A DNA stretch of 64,000 nucleotides, from contig NZ_JAAVVE010000001.1 in the NCBI RefSeq assembly GCF_018449795.1, forward strand, positions 62,001-126,000, in the 5' to 3' direction. Shown here in pieces: positions 44,934-52,118 of this stretch (positions are counted from its first letter, which is position 1; the number at the start of each line of letters is the position of its first letter). The notes beneath the pieces are model-generated. The model searched no databases. It had not been told where the DNA came from and was given only the letters and a program-made list of their open reading frames with translations. The translations under genes and the position numbers were made by a program. This DNA comes from Sphingomonas sp. dw_22. Lineage in GTDB: Bacteria; Pseudomonadota; Alphaproteobacteria; Sphingomonadales; Sphingomonadaceae.

Positions 44934-45829
44934 TGGGCCGCGAACGCCCGGCCAAGCGCGGCCTGCGTCGCGGCGGGTGCATCGATCCACGGGAAATGTC
45001 CTGCATGCGGGATCGTGAGATGCCGCACGCCCGGCCAGACCGGATCGAAGGCCGGCTCATAGCCGCGAATCCAGTCGATATCGCCGGCCATCGCCACCAC
45101 CGGAAAGTGCGGCCGCGCGCTGTCCGGCGGGACCGAATAGTGCCGCTGATAGTCGTCGGAAAGCGCGGCGATTTCGAGATGGATCGCCGAAGCGGCGAGC
45201 CCCGCCGCGAAATCCTCGCCCCGGCGCGGATCGAAGAAGCTCGCGGCGAATTTGATCCGCATCGCCGCGATCCGATCGCCACGCGCACGGGCGGCATCAT
45301 AGGCGGCGACTTGCGCGGATGTGAGCCGCGCACGCCAGCTATCGAGCGGCAATGGCGGCCTGGCCAGGTTCGGGCCGACCGAATCGAGCAGGATGAGCCG
45401 GGCCATGTGTCGGGGATATGCCGCCGCATAGGCCTGAGCGGTGGCCCCGCCGAACGAGTGCCCGATCACCGTCACCTTGCCCGCTCCAATCGCGATGCGC
45501 AGCGCCTCAACATCCGCGATCGACCCGGCTACCGTCAGCCGGCTGCCGTCCCCCAGTGCCGCACGTGAGGCACCGGTCCCGCGCGGCTCCAGCAGAATCG
45601 CCCGCCGGCCGGTCCGGGCGACCATATGCGCGAAATCCAGCATATATCCGGCGTCCAAGCCTGGCCCGCCGGGCAGTATCAACACCACGTCGCCGGTTCC
45701 GCAGTTCCGATAGCCGAGCGTGCCGCCATCCGCGGCAAAGCGGCGCACGGCACATTCCGGCGCCGCATGCGTGGCAGGCGAGCCCAGGCCGGCCACCAGC
45801 ACCGCCGCTATCATGTTTCGCAGGAACAT
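44930..45829 (-). CDS. Exported alpha/beta hydrolase, S33 proline-iminopeptidase-like
   Basis: A 299-residue hydrolase. A signal peptide ends near ATHAAPE. ILPGGPGLDAGYM is the HGGPG-type oxyanion motif of proline iminopeptidases and EPRGTGAS follows. The nucleophile is in IGHSFGGATA, the acid near AGDIDWI and the His in PHAGHFPW. Proline iminopeptidases release N-terminal proline, which would suit the proline/hydroxyproline theme, but many relatives are esterases. It is coupled to the luxR gene downstream. Confidence 0.85.
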   Translation of the reverse strand: MFLRNMIAAVLVAGLGSPATHAAPECAVRRFAADGGTLGYRNCGTGDVVLILPGGPGLDAGYMLDFAHMVARTGRRAILLEPRGTGASRAALGDGSRLTVAGSIADVEALRIAIGAGKVTVIGHSFGGATAQAYAAAYPRHMARLILLDSVGPNLARPPLPLDSWRARLTSAQVAAYDAARARGDRIAAMRIKFAASFFDPRRGEDFAAGLAASAIHLEIAALSDDYQRHYSVPPDSARPHFPVVAMAGDIDWIRGYEPAFDPVWPGVRHLTIPHAGHFPWIDAPAATQAALGRAFAAQ

Positions 45830-45864
45830 CGCGATTCCCCGATCGGGCCTGAGCCATCCGGCTA

Positions 45865-45888
45865 TGTATTATCGATATCGATAACACA
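45865..45888. promoter_or_regulatory. 24-bp palindrome with a perfect TTATCGATATCGATAA core
   Basis: The 16-base core at 45869-45884 is a perfect palindrome, extended by TGT/ACA outer bases with one mismatched pair. It lies 36 bp upstream of the hydrolase-luxR operon start. Its position and symmetry fit an operator, possibly for the LuxR protein. Confidence 0.55.
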
Positions 45889-45941
45889 TTTGATGTCATA
45901 CCCGCAATTGCGCGCAAGCCGAAACAGGCGCCGTGGCCCGA

Positions 45942-46757
45942 TCAGCCGTTGCTCGGAATATGATCCTGCAAGGTTGCCTTCCCTGCGATCCGCGCGCCCA
46001 ACAGGTCCAGCGCCTCGGCGGGCAACCCCGTCCAGCCCGCGGCGCGCAGCTCGCGCCAAGCCTGCTCGTTGAGGCCGCCCGGCGTGGAATGGTCGACAAT
46101 CAATCGATCGAAGCCCTCCCCCGCCCGCTCCTCGGCGGTCACGCCCAGCGCATTGAAGAAAGCGGCGACGAACGGAGTTGCCCGCTCGCGTGCCACGCCC
46201 TGGTCCGCCAGCCAGGTCTCGATCGACTCCAACAGGCCGAAATAGCTCGCCATGAACCCGGTCACGGTCCAGAGCGCGTCCAGTTCCCTCTCGTCGCCCA
46301 GCTCGATGAGCTGTCCGAGCCCTTGCAGCAGGGGGGCGATCTCGGGCGATGCCGGATAGAGCATCAGCGGCCCCATCCGCCGTGCCACCGCCGGCAAGGG
46401 AGTCACGCGGTGAATGGTCTCGACCGGAGCCACCAGGGGCCGCAATGCGACGGTATCCAGCGTGGCGATCAGGCTGACGATCCGCTGTCCCGCGCGAAAG
46501 CGCAGCGCACCCAGAACCTCTGCGGCGATCTGGGGCGTGACGGCCAGGAACACGATCTCCGCGCCATCGACCACCGCCTGGTTGCTCGCCGCCACCTTGA
46601 CGAAGGGGTAGCGCTCCGCGAGCCGATGCGCACGCTCGGCGCTGCGCGGCGACAGCAGGAAATCGGCGCGATGCTCGCCATTCGCGCACATGCCGGTGAT
46701 CAGCGCCTCGGCAATCGTGCCCACACCGACAAAGCCGACAACCGGCAGCGCGCCCAT
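45942..46757 (-). CDS. Pyrroline-5-carboxylate reductase family protein (ProC-2)
   Basis: A 271-residue NAD(P)-dependent imine reductase family member. VGFVGVGTIAEALITGM is the Rossmann motif, with LAVTPQIAAEVL and IHRVTPLPAVARR in place of the usual KP and MPN motifs. The C-terminus has HSTPGGLNEQAWRELR instead of SPGGTT. These changes put it in a divergent ProC subgroup with an uncertain substrate. The start overlaps the DapA-family stop by one base (TGATG). Another cyclic imine may be reduced here. Confidence 0.82.
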   Translation of the reverse strand: MGALPVVGFVGVGTIAEALITGMCANGEHRADFLLSPRSAERAHRLAERYPFVKVAASNQAVVDGAEIVFLAVTPQIAAEVLGALRFRAGQRIVSLIATLDTVALRPLVAPVETIHRVTPLPAVARRMGPLMLYPASPEIAPLLQGLGQLIELGDERELDALWTVTGFMASYFGLLESIETWLADQGVARERATPFVAAFFNALGVTAEERAGEGFDRLIVDHSTPGGLNEQAWRELRAAGWTGLPAEALDLLGARIAGKATLQDHIPSNG

Positions 46758-47662
46758 CAGGCGGATACCTTCATCTGCGCCAGCGCGTCGATCGCCGCCC
46801 GGATCGTCGCGATCACCTGCTCACGCTCCTCGCCCACCAGCGGCAGGCGCGGCGCGCGTGTCCATTCGGGTGCCCCGTAGACGAGGTGCTCGGCCATCTT
46901 GATATACTGGACCAGCTTGACGTGCGTATCCAGATGGAAGCTCGGCGTGAGGATCCGATAAAGCGCGCGCGCCTCGTCATAGCGCTGGGCACGGCAGAGC
47001 TCGAAGATCCGCACGCATTCCGCGGGCCAGGCGTTGGTCATGCCCGAAACCCAGCCCGTCACACCCAGCGAGCAGCTCTCGACGATAAGGTCATCGACGC
47101 CGCAGAAGACTCTGAACCGGTCACCGAATTCGATATAGGTATCGGTCACGCGCCGGATGTCACCCGTCTCTTCCTTGATGCAGACGATCTCGGGCACGTC
47201 GGCCAGTTCCCGGAGCACTTCCGCCGTGACGTCCACGCCATAGGCGATCGGATTGTTGTAGATCATGATCGGCAGGTCGGAGGCGCCCGCGATCTCACGA
47301 TACCAGTGCGCCGTCTCGCGCGGGTCCGTCTTATAGCCCAGGCTCGGGAACACCATCAGCCCCTGCGCACCGAAGCCCTGATATGCCGCGGCATGGGCCT
47401 TGGCCGTCTCCAGCGTGATCTCGGCAAGCCCGGACAGCAGGGGAACCCGCCCCGCCACCGCCTCACTCGCCGCGCGGATCACCCTCTCGCGCTCCCCGGC
47501 GTCAAGCGACGCGTTCTCGCCAAGCATCGGCAGCACGATCACCCCCGAGACGCCGCTTCGAATCAACCGATCGAGACTGGCCTGAAAAGCGTCCAGATCG
47601 ATGCTCGAATCCTGCTTCATCTTGGTGGTTACCGCGGGAAATACGCCGGACCAGATTGCCAT
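46757..47662 (-). CDS. Dihydrodipicolinate synthase (DapA) family lyase
   Basis: A 301-residue class I aldolase-fold protein. Schiff-base Lys163 is in VCIKEETGD, and the Tyr of the catalytic relay (Tyr135) is in IMIYNNP. The usual GTTGE loop is replaced by MLGENAS, so it is not a biosynthetic DapA. The family includes pyrroline-4-hydroxy-2-carboxylate deaminase of the hydroxyproline pathway and several 2-keto-acid aldolases. Coupling to a ProC-like gene and proximity to a Ser/Cys proline-racemase-family gene with the same promoter 16-mer make an imino-acid substrate plausible. Confidence 0.85.
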   Translation of the reverse strand: MAIWSGVFPAVTTKMKQDSSIDLDAFQASLDRLIRSGVSGVIVLPMLGENASLDAGERERVIRAASEAVAGRVPLLSGLAEITLETAKAHAAAYQGFGAQGLMVFPSLGYKTDPRETAHWYREIAGASDLPIMIYNNPIAYGVDVTAEVLRELADVPEIVCIKEETGDIRRVTDTYIEFGDRFRVFCGVDDLIVESCSLGVTGWVSGMTNAWPAECVRIFELCRAQRYDEARALYRILTPSFHLDTHVKLVQYIKMAEHLVYGAPEWTRAPRLPLVGEEREQVIATIRAAIDALAQMKVSA

Positions 47663-47682
47663 TTTTCACCTCGCCAAATTTC

Positions 47683-47698
47683 ATTGTATCCAATATAC
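47683..47698. promoter_or_regulatory. GntR-type operator ATTGTATCCAATATAC, copy 1
   Basis: This 16-mer lies in the divergent DapA-family/RidA promoter and recurs identically at 48890-48905. Its GTAT-N5-ATAC symmetry is typical of sites bound by GntR regulators with FCD domains. The only such gene between the two copies is at 48173. Confidence 0.7.
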
Positions 47699-47752
47699 TA
47701 TTGTTGCGGAGGCGCAAGTGCGATCTTCGCCACTTCACCAAGGGAGACTCTG

Positions 47753-48106
47753 ATGACCGATATTCGCCGACTGCATCCAACGGTTCGCATGAACCAGGCG
47801 GTCATCCATGGGGGGCTGGTCTACACAGCGGGCCAGGCGGCGCAGGATAATCCAGGCGCAAGCGTCGCGGTGCAGACCGCCGAGGTTCTGCGGCGGGTGG
47901 ACGATCTGCTGCGCGACGCGGGCACGGACAAGACTCGTATCCTGACCGCCTATCTCTACCTGCCCGACATGGCCGATTTCGGCGAGATGAACCGCGTATG
48001 GGATGCCTGGGTCGCGCCGAACGCCAAGCCCGCCAGAACCACCATCGCCGCCGGTTTGACCGAGCCGCACTACAATATCGAGATTGGCGTCATCGCTGCG
48101 CTTTGA
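47753..48106 (+). CDS. RidA/YjgF-family imine deaminase
   Basis: A 117-residue RidA-family protein. It has the conserved YTAGQAA near residue 24, catalytic Arg95 in PARTTIAAGL, and the closing IEIGVIAAL. RidA hydrolyses reactive enamine/imine intermediates made by PLP enzymes and oxidases. The start ATG 47753 follows AAGGGAG. It fits beside a pathway handling cyclic imines and a threonine-dehydratase-like enzyme. It is divergent from the DapA-like operon. Confidence 0.9.
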   Translation: MTDIRRLHPTVRMNQAVIHGGLVYTAGQAAQDNPGASVAVQTAEVLRRVDDLLRDAGTDKTRILTAYLYLPDMADFGEMNRVWDAWVAPNAKPARTTIAAGLTEPHYNIEIGVIAAL

Positions 48107-48172
48107 GGGACGCGTGGCAATGCCCGCCTGCTGCGGCTAGGGAGAGCGAAACGCGGATTGGCAAGGCATCGC

Positions 48173-48871
48173 ATGCGGCAAGACCAGAAATCGTCGAGAA
48201 CCCATCGGATCGAGCGACGCACCATTCCCGAGAATATCCGGAACTCGCTTCAGGAGCGCATCCTCAATGGCGAGTTCCGGGAAGGCGATCCGCTGGTTCA
48301 GGAAATAATCGCCGAGGAATATGACGTCAGCCGCATCCCCGTACGCGAAGCGCTCCGGCAGCTCGAAGCGAGCGGGCTGGTCGTCATCCAGACCCATAAG
48401 GGCGCGGTCGTCGCGACTATCCCTACTGAACAGGTTGAAGAATTGTTCGAGTTGCGCGCGATGCTCGAGGTCGATCTGCTCGAGCGCGCGATCCCCCGCA
48501 TGACGGATCGCGACATTGCCGAGGCGGGCGATATCCTGACCGAGTTGGAGGCATCGTTCGCGCGTGGCGACCGGGCGAGTTGGGGCCGCCTCAATTCGGC
48601 CTTTCACCGCCGGCTCTATGCGCCGGCCGGCCGGCCCCAGACCCTTGCCCTCCTCCAAGGCATCGGACTGCAGGCAGAGCGCTATATTCGCCTCCACCTC
48701 GTGCTGACCGACGGCCTTGACGATGCCCTGCGCGAGCATCGCGAAATCCTGCGCCTTTGCGCGATGCGCGATGTCGCCGCGGCGGCCAGCTATCTGCGTG
48801 ACCATATCCTTCAGGCCGGCCGCGCGCTGGTCGCCGAATTGCGAGCGGAGCGCGCACGCCGAACGGCCTGA
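48173..48871 (+). CDS. GntR-family regulator, FCD type (GntR-2)
   Basis: A 232-residue regulator. The winged helix contains LVQEIIAEEYDVSRIPVREAL, the GntR/FadR signature. The C-terminal FCD domain shows RAMLEVDLLERAI, the metal-site FHRRLY and EHREILRLCAMRD. ATG 48173 has AAGG upstream; an earlier TTG is less likely. The 16-mer ATTGTATCCAATATAC occurs on both sides (47683 and 48890), in front of the DapA-like/RidA pair and of the proline-racemase-family gene. This protein is their probable regulator. Confidence 0.88.
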   Translation: MRQDQKSSRTHRIERRTIPENIRNSLQERILNGEFREGDPLVQEIIAEEYDVSRIPVREALRQLEASGLVVIQTHKGAVVATIPTEQVEELFELRAMLEVDLLERAIPRMTDRDIAEAGDILTELEASFARGDRASWGRLNSAFHRRLYAPAGRPQTLALLQGIGLQAERYIRLHLVLTDGLDDALREHREILRLCAMRDVAAAASYLRDHILQAGRALVAELRAERARRTA

Positions 48872-48889
48872 TCCAATCATTGACGATAA

Positions 48890-48905
48890 ATTGTATCCAA
48901 TATAC
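48890..48905. promoter_or_regulatory. GntR-type operator ATTGTATCCAATATAC, copy 2
   Basis: Identical to the element at 47683-47698. It lies about 50 bp upstream of the proline-racemase-family gene. A further TTGTATC follows at 48909-48915, possibly a second half-site. Confidence 0.7.
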
Positions 48906-48952
48906 GTCTTGTATCGGCCGCGTCTGGCCGCCGGTATGGGGATTGCCACAAA

Positions 48953-49984
48953 ATGCGATTGCAGCAGGTTATAACGGTGGTCGGCGTGCACGCCGAGGGT
49001 GAGGTCGGACGCGTCATCACAGGCGGCGTCATCGCGCCTCGGGCCGCGTCGATGTTCGAACGGCAACAGATCCTTATCCGCGATCAGGACTGGCTACGCG
49101 AGATGCTGCTGTCGGATCCGCGTGGCAGCGTGAACGCGGCCGTCAATCTGGTGACGCCGCCGATCGCGCCGGAAGCGGATATCGGCATGATCGTCATAGA
49201 ATCCGACTATTACCCCCCGATGTCGGGCTCGAACCTCATGTGTACCGTCACCGCCGTTCTCGAAACCGGAATGATCCCGATGTCGGCGCCGATCACGCGG
49301 CTCTGCGTCGATACGCCAGCCGGGCTCGTCCATGTCGAAGCAGAATGCAGCGACGGGAAATGCCGTCGCGTTTCCTTCCGCAATGTCCCGGCCTTCGTGA
49401 TGCACCGCGACCGCGAGATCGAAGTTCCTGGCCTCGGCGCGATCACGGTCGATGTCTCCTATGGCGGGATGATATATGTGATCGTCTCCGCCGAGCAACT
49501 CGGCTTCACCCTGGCGCGGGACGAGGCAAGATCCCTTGTCGAAATGGGCGAACGCATCAAGCTCGCGGCTGCGGAACAGCTCCCGGCGGTGCATCCCGAG
49601 AACCCGGGCATCAACACCATCAATCAGACTCTGTTCGCAGGCCCTCTAGTCGAACGCGACGGGATCAAGACTTCGAAGAATGCCGTGGTCGTCTCGCCGG
49701 GACGGATCGATCGCAGCCCATGCGGAACGGGCTCGTCGGCGCGCATGGCGCTGATGCATGCCCGTGGTGAGCTCATGCCGGGCGAGCCGTTCGTCCACCA
49801 GTCGATACTCGACACCGAATTCACCTGTGCGATCGAAAGCACCACCACGGTGGGTGGCCTCGATTCTGTCCTCACGCGCGTCGGAGGCCGCGCATGGCTT
49901 ACCGGAGTCTCGCACTACGGAACCGACCCGGAAGACCCCTTCCCTCACGGTTATCGATTGAACGACACTTGGTTGGCTTGTTGA
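48953..49984 (+). CDS. Proline racemase family protein, Ser/Cys active site (hydroxyproline epimerase/dehydratase type)
   Basis: A 343-residue proline-racemase-fold enzyme. The first catalytic position is Ser91 in PPMSGSNLMC (Cys in classical racemases); the second is Cys257 in DRSPCGTG. Ser/Cys members studied elsewhere act mainly as 4-hydroxyproline 2-epimerases with some trans-3-hydroxyproline dehydratase activity, so either is possible. It is preceded by the GntR-type 16-mer. With the DapA-like lyase and an aldehyde dehydrogenase in the window, most of a 4-hydroxyproline route could be present, but no D-hydroxyproline dehydrogenase is visible. Confidence 0.85.
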   Translation: MRLQQVITVVGVHAEGEVGRVITGGVIAPRAASMFERQQILIRDQDWLREMLLSDPRGSVNAAVNLVTPPIAPEADIGMIVIESDYYPPMSGSNLMCTVTAVLETGMIPMSAPITRLCVDTPAGLVHVEAECSDGKCRRVSFRNVPAFVMHRDREIEVPGLGAITVDVSYGGMIYVIVSAEQLGFTLARDEARSLVEMGERIKLAAAEQLPAVHPENPGINTINQTLFAGPLVERDGIKTSKNAVVVSPGRIDRSPCGTGSSARMALMHARGELMPGEPFVHQSILDTEFTCAIESTTTVGGLDSVLTRVGGRAWLTGVSHYGTDPEDPFPHGYRLNDTWLAC

Positions 49985-50071
49985 GCGGAACCAGACAAAA
50001 CGCGCCCGCTACCATGCGCTCTCGGCGGCAGGAGGCAACTGGGAAGATGAGCGGCACCTACAAGTCGTCCG

Positions 50072-50674
50072 TCAACACGCCTTTTCCAGATTGAGGATCG
50101 CAGCGATTACGGGGGCCAGCAAGTTTGTAAGCAGTTCCGGACTCGCCGTCACCAGCGGATCGAGCTGGAGCATTTGGCGCATCATCTGCACGCCGGCGAC
50201 CAGCGATAGAAGTATCGCAGCTCGCTCTGCCGCATGTTCTCCCCCAACCGCGCGCTCGGCGGCGACTTGATGAGCAACGGCAATGCGCTCCCGTGCGATC
50301 TTCGCGGCAACGGGACTCGATGTTGATCGGAACAGGATCAGGAAGCCGTCGAGCGGATCAGCGTCGCGTCCGGTCAAGCCGATCAGGGCTCCAGCAAAGG
50401 CACGGGCAATATCTGGTGCGGCGAGGTTTTCCGCCGATAGGATGACCGGATCGCGCATGCTGTCCGCGACCACTTCACCGAACAGACCTTCCTTGGACCC
50501 GAAGTAGCGATTGACCATCATCGCGGTCACGCCGGCACCTTCGGCGATACCTCTCAGGCCCGCCCCTTCATAGCCACGCTCTGCAAACACGCGCCGTGCC
50601 GAGGCCAGGATGGCTGCCTTGGTTGTCTCCGCCTTGGCAGAGCGGGTCGATGCAGATTGTTCGCCGGACTTCAT
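50072..50674 (-). CDS. TetR-family regulator next to an SDR gene
   Basis: A 200-residue TetR regulator. The HTH reads AAILASARRVFAERGYEGAGLR split here, followed by IAEGAGVTAMMVNRYFGSKEGLF. The C-terminal part resembles the TetR_C group with the DPLDGFLILFRS stretch. ATG 50674 is the natural start; upstream codons belong to the promoter. It is divergent from an extended SDR gene with a clear inverted repeat between, so it is its likely local repressor. Confidence 0.88.
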   Translation of the reverse strand: MKSGEQSASTRSAKAETTKAAILASARRVFAERGYEGAGLRGIAEGAGVTAMMVNRYFGSKEGLFGEVVADSMRDPVILSAENLAAPDIARAFAGALIGLTGRDADPLDGFLILFRSTSSPVAAKIARERIAVAHQVAAERAVGGEHAAERAAILLSLVAGVQMMRQMLQLDPLVTASPELLTNLLAPVIAAILNLEKAC

Positions 50675-50690
50675 TATACACCTGTAGACT

Positions 50691-50719
50691 CTACCGATTG
50701 AAGAAGTATACAATCGTAG
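50691..50719. promoter_or_regulatory. Inverted repeat in the tetR/SDR divergent promoter
   Basis: CTACCGATTG at 50691-50700 pairs with CAATCGTAG at 50711-50719 (one extra base in the left arm). A further TGTAGA lies just before it. It sits midway between the divergent starts, as expected for a TetR operator. Confidence 0.6.
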
Positions 50720-50744
50720 ACAAATTGGGCAATGCGAGGTGTGT

Positions 50745-51752
50745 ATGAAGAAGGTGCTGGTGACTGGCGGGTCCGGCTTCGTCGCGGGATGGGCAATCAT
50801 CGAGTTGCTTCGGCAGGGTTATGATGTCCGCGCGACGCTACGCTCGACCAGCCGCGAGGTTTCCGTTCGCCGCGGGATTGCAAGTCAGATCGCGGCGGAC
50901 GAGCGGCTCGAGTTCGCAATCGCCGATCTGACGCGCGACGCCGGGTGGGATGCGGCAGTCGCGGGTTGTGACCATGTCCTCCATATCGCATCGCCCCTGG
51001 GTCGCGAGGCGCCCAAGGACCGCAATGCCCTGGTCGAGCCGGCGCGGGGCGGCGCGCTGCGTGTGCTAAAGGCGGCCGTCGCGGCCGGTGTCGAGCGCGT
51101 CATCATGACATCGGCGGCCGTGGCCGCACGCAAACGCGGATCAAATGCTGTCAGCACCGAGGATGTCTGGGCCGACCCCGAAGACCCACTGCTCGATCCC
51201 TATCGGCGTTCCAAGATTCTCGCAGAACGCGCGGCATGGGATTTCATGAGGGAAGCGCCGGGAAGGACGAGTCTTACGACCATCTTGCCGGGTGGCGTGT
51301 TCGGCCCAATCCTCCCCGGTGGGGAGCAGGGATCGGTGTGGGTCATTCGGAATATGTTGGAGGGTAAACCACCCCGCTTGCTCAATCTCGGGCTCTCGAT
51401 TGTGGACGTGCGCGATTTGGCGGCGGCACACGTTGCCGCGCTAACCGCACCGGGAGCCCCCGGTGAACGGTTTCTTTGCACTGGCCCGTTTCTGTGGATG
51501 TCGCAGATCGCGAAGTTGCTGCGTGACGGTCTCGGACCGGACGGGAAGCAGGTTCCGACTAAAGTGCTACCCGATAGGCTCGTCTGGCCTCTGTCCATAG
51601 TGATGCCCCGCCTTCGCATGTTCCGGAACGACATTGGGCAGCGCCGCCACGCAGACAACGGCAAGGCGATGTCTGTGCTTGGCTTTGAACCGCGCCCCTC
51701 AGCAGATACGCTACTGGAATGCGCTCGCAGCCTTATCGCCGAACAGCGCTAA
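50745..51752 (+). CDS. Extended SDR, dihydroflavonol-4-reductase-like NAD(P)-dependent epimerase/reductase
   Basis: A 335-residue extended short-chain dehydrogenase. The Rossmann motif VTGGSGFVAGWA opens the protein. DHVLHIASPLG, the catalytic Ser in MTSAAV and Tyr/Lys in DPYRRSKILAE follow, with PGGVFGP as the typical C-terminal substrate-domain entry. The closest general family is dihydroflavonol reductase/cinnamoyl-CoA reductase-like ketone or aldehyde reductases. ATG 50745 follows GAGGTG. It is regulated, presumably, by the divergent TetR protein. Confidence 0.88.
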   Translation: MKKVLVTGGSGFVAGWAIIELLRQGYDVRATLRSTSREVSVRRGIASQIAADERLEFAIADLTRDAGWDAAVAGCDHVLHIASPLGREAPKDRNALVEPARGGALRVLKAAVAAGVERVIMTSAAVAARKRGSNAVSTEDVWADPEDPLLDPYRRSKILAERAAWDFMREAPGRTSLTTILPGGVFGPILPGGEQGSVWVIRNMLEGKPPRLLNLGLSIVDVRDLAAAHVAALTAPGAPGERFLCTGPFLWMSQIAKLLRDGLGPDGKQVPTKVLPDRLVWPLSIVMPRLRMFRNDIGQRRHADNGKAMSVLGFEPRPSADTLLECARSLIAEQR

Positions 51753-52118
51753 TTGGGGGTAAGTTTCGCCAGTGACTGACATAGCGACCGGCGCAGTCAG
51801 GTCCGAAGTGGAATAGCGCCTCTCCATCAACATCGCTCAAAGACCGGCCCAACCGATACGGCCCACCCGTGGTCGCTCTCACACCCCTCCGTGAATGAAG
51901 GGTAGCTTTTGGGAATCGGGCTGCAGCGGCAGCGCGTAACGGGTACGTACAAGCTTTAGCCGATCAGGCAAGCTACTGATTACACTATAATTTATTTCAG
52001 GCGCCCCCTCCCGCAGGGGATCACCAGGGGTTTCAACGGATCAGTGCCACGACGCGATTTCCACGACATATTGACCTCGCCACTGAGCTTTGTTTTCTTG
52101 GCCAGCCCCCGAGCGCCC
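51753..52118. other. Convergent intergenic region, no gene seen
   Basis: This 366-bp stretch lies between the SDR gene and the Tat-exported protein gene. It contains a short CTGAC/GTCAG repeat after the SDR stop and an AT-rich stretch around 51975-52000. I see no coding frame with a ribosome-binding site, and no clear terminator. Confidence 0.4.

Noticed and set aside
11458..49984. Complete 4-hydroxyproline pathway
   Set aside because: Epimerase-type, DapA-type and aldehyde dehydrogenase genes exist, but no D-hydroxyproline oxidase/dehydrogenase was found, so the full pathway cannot be claimed.
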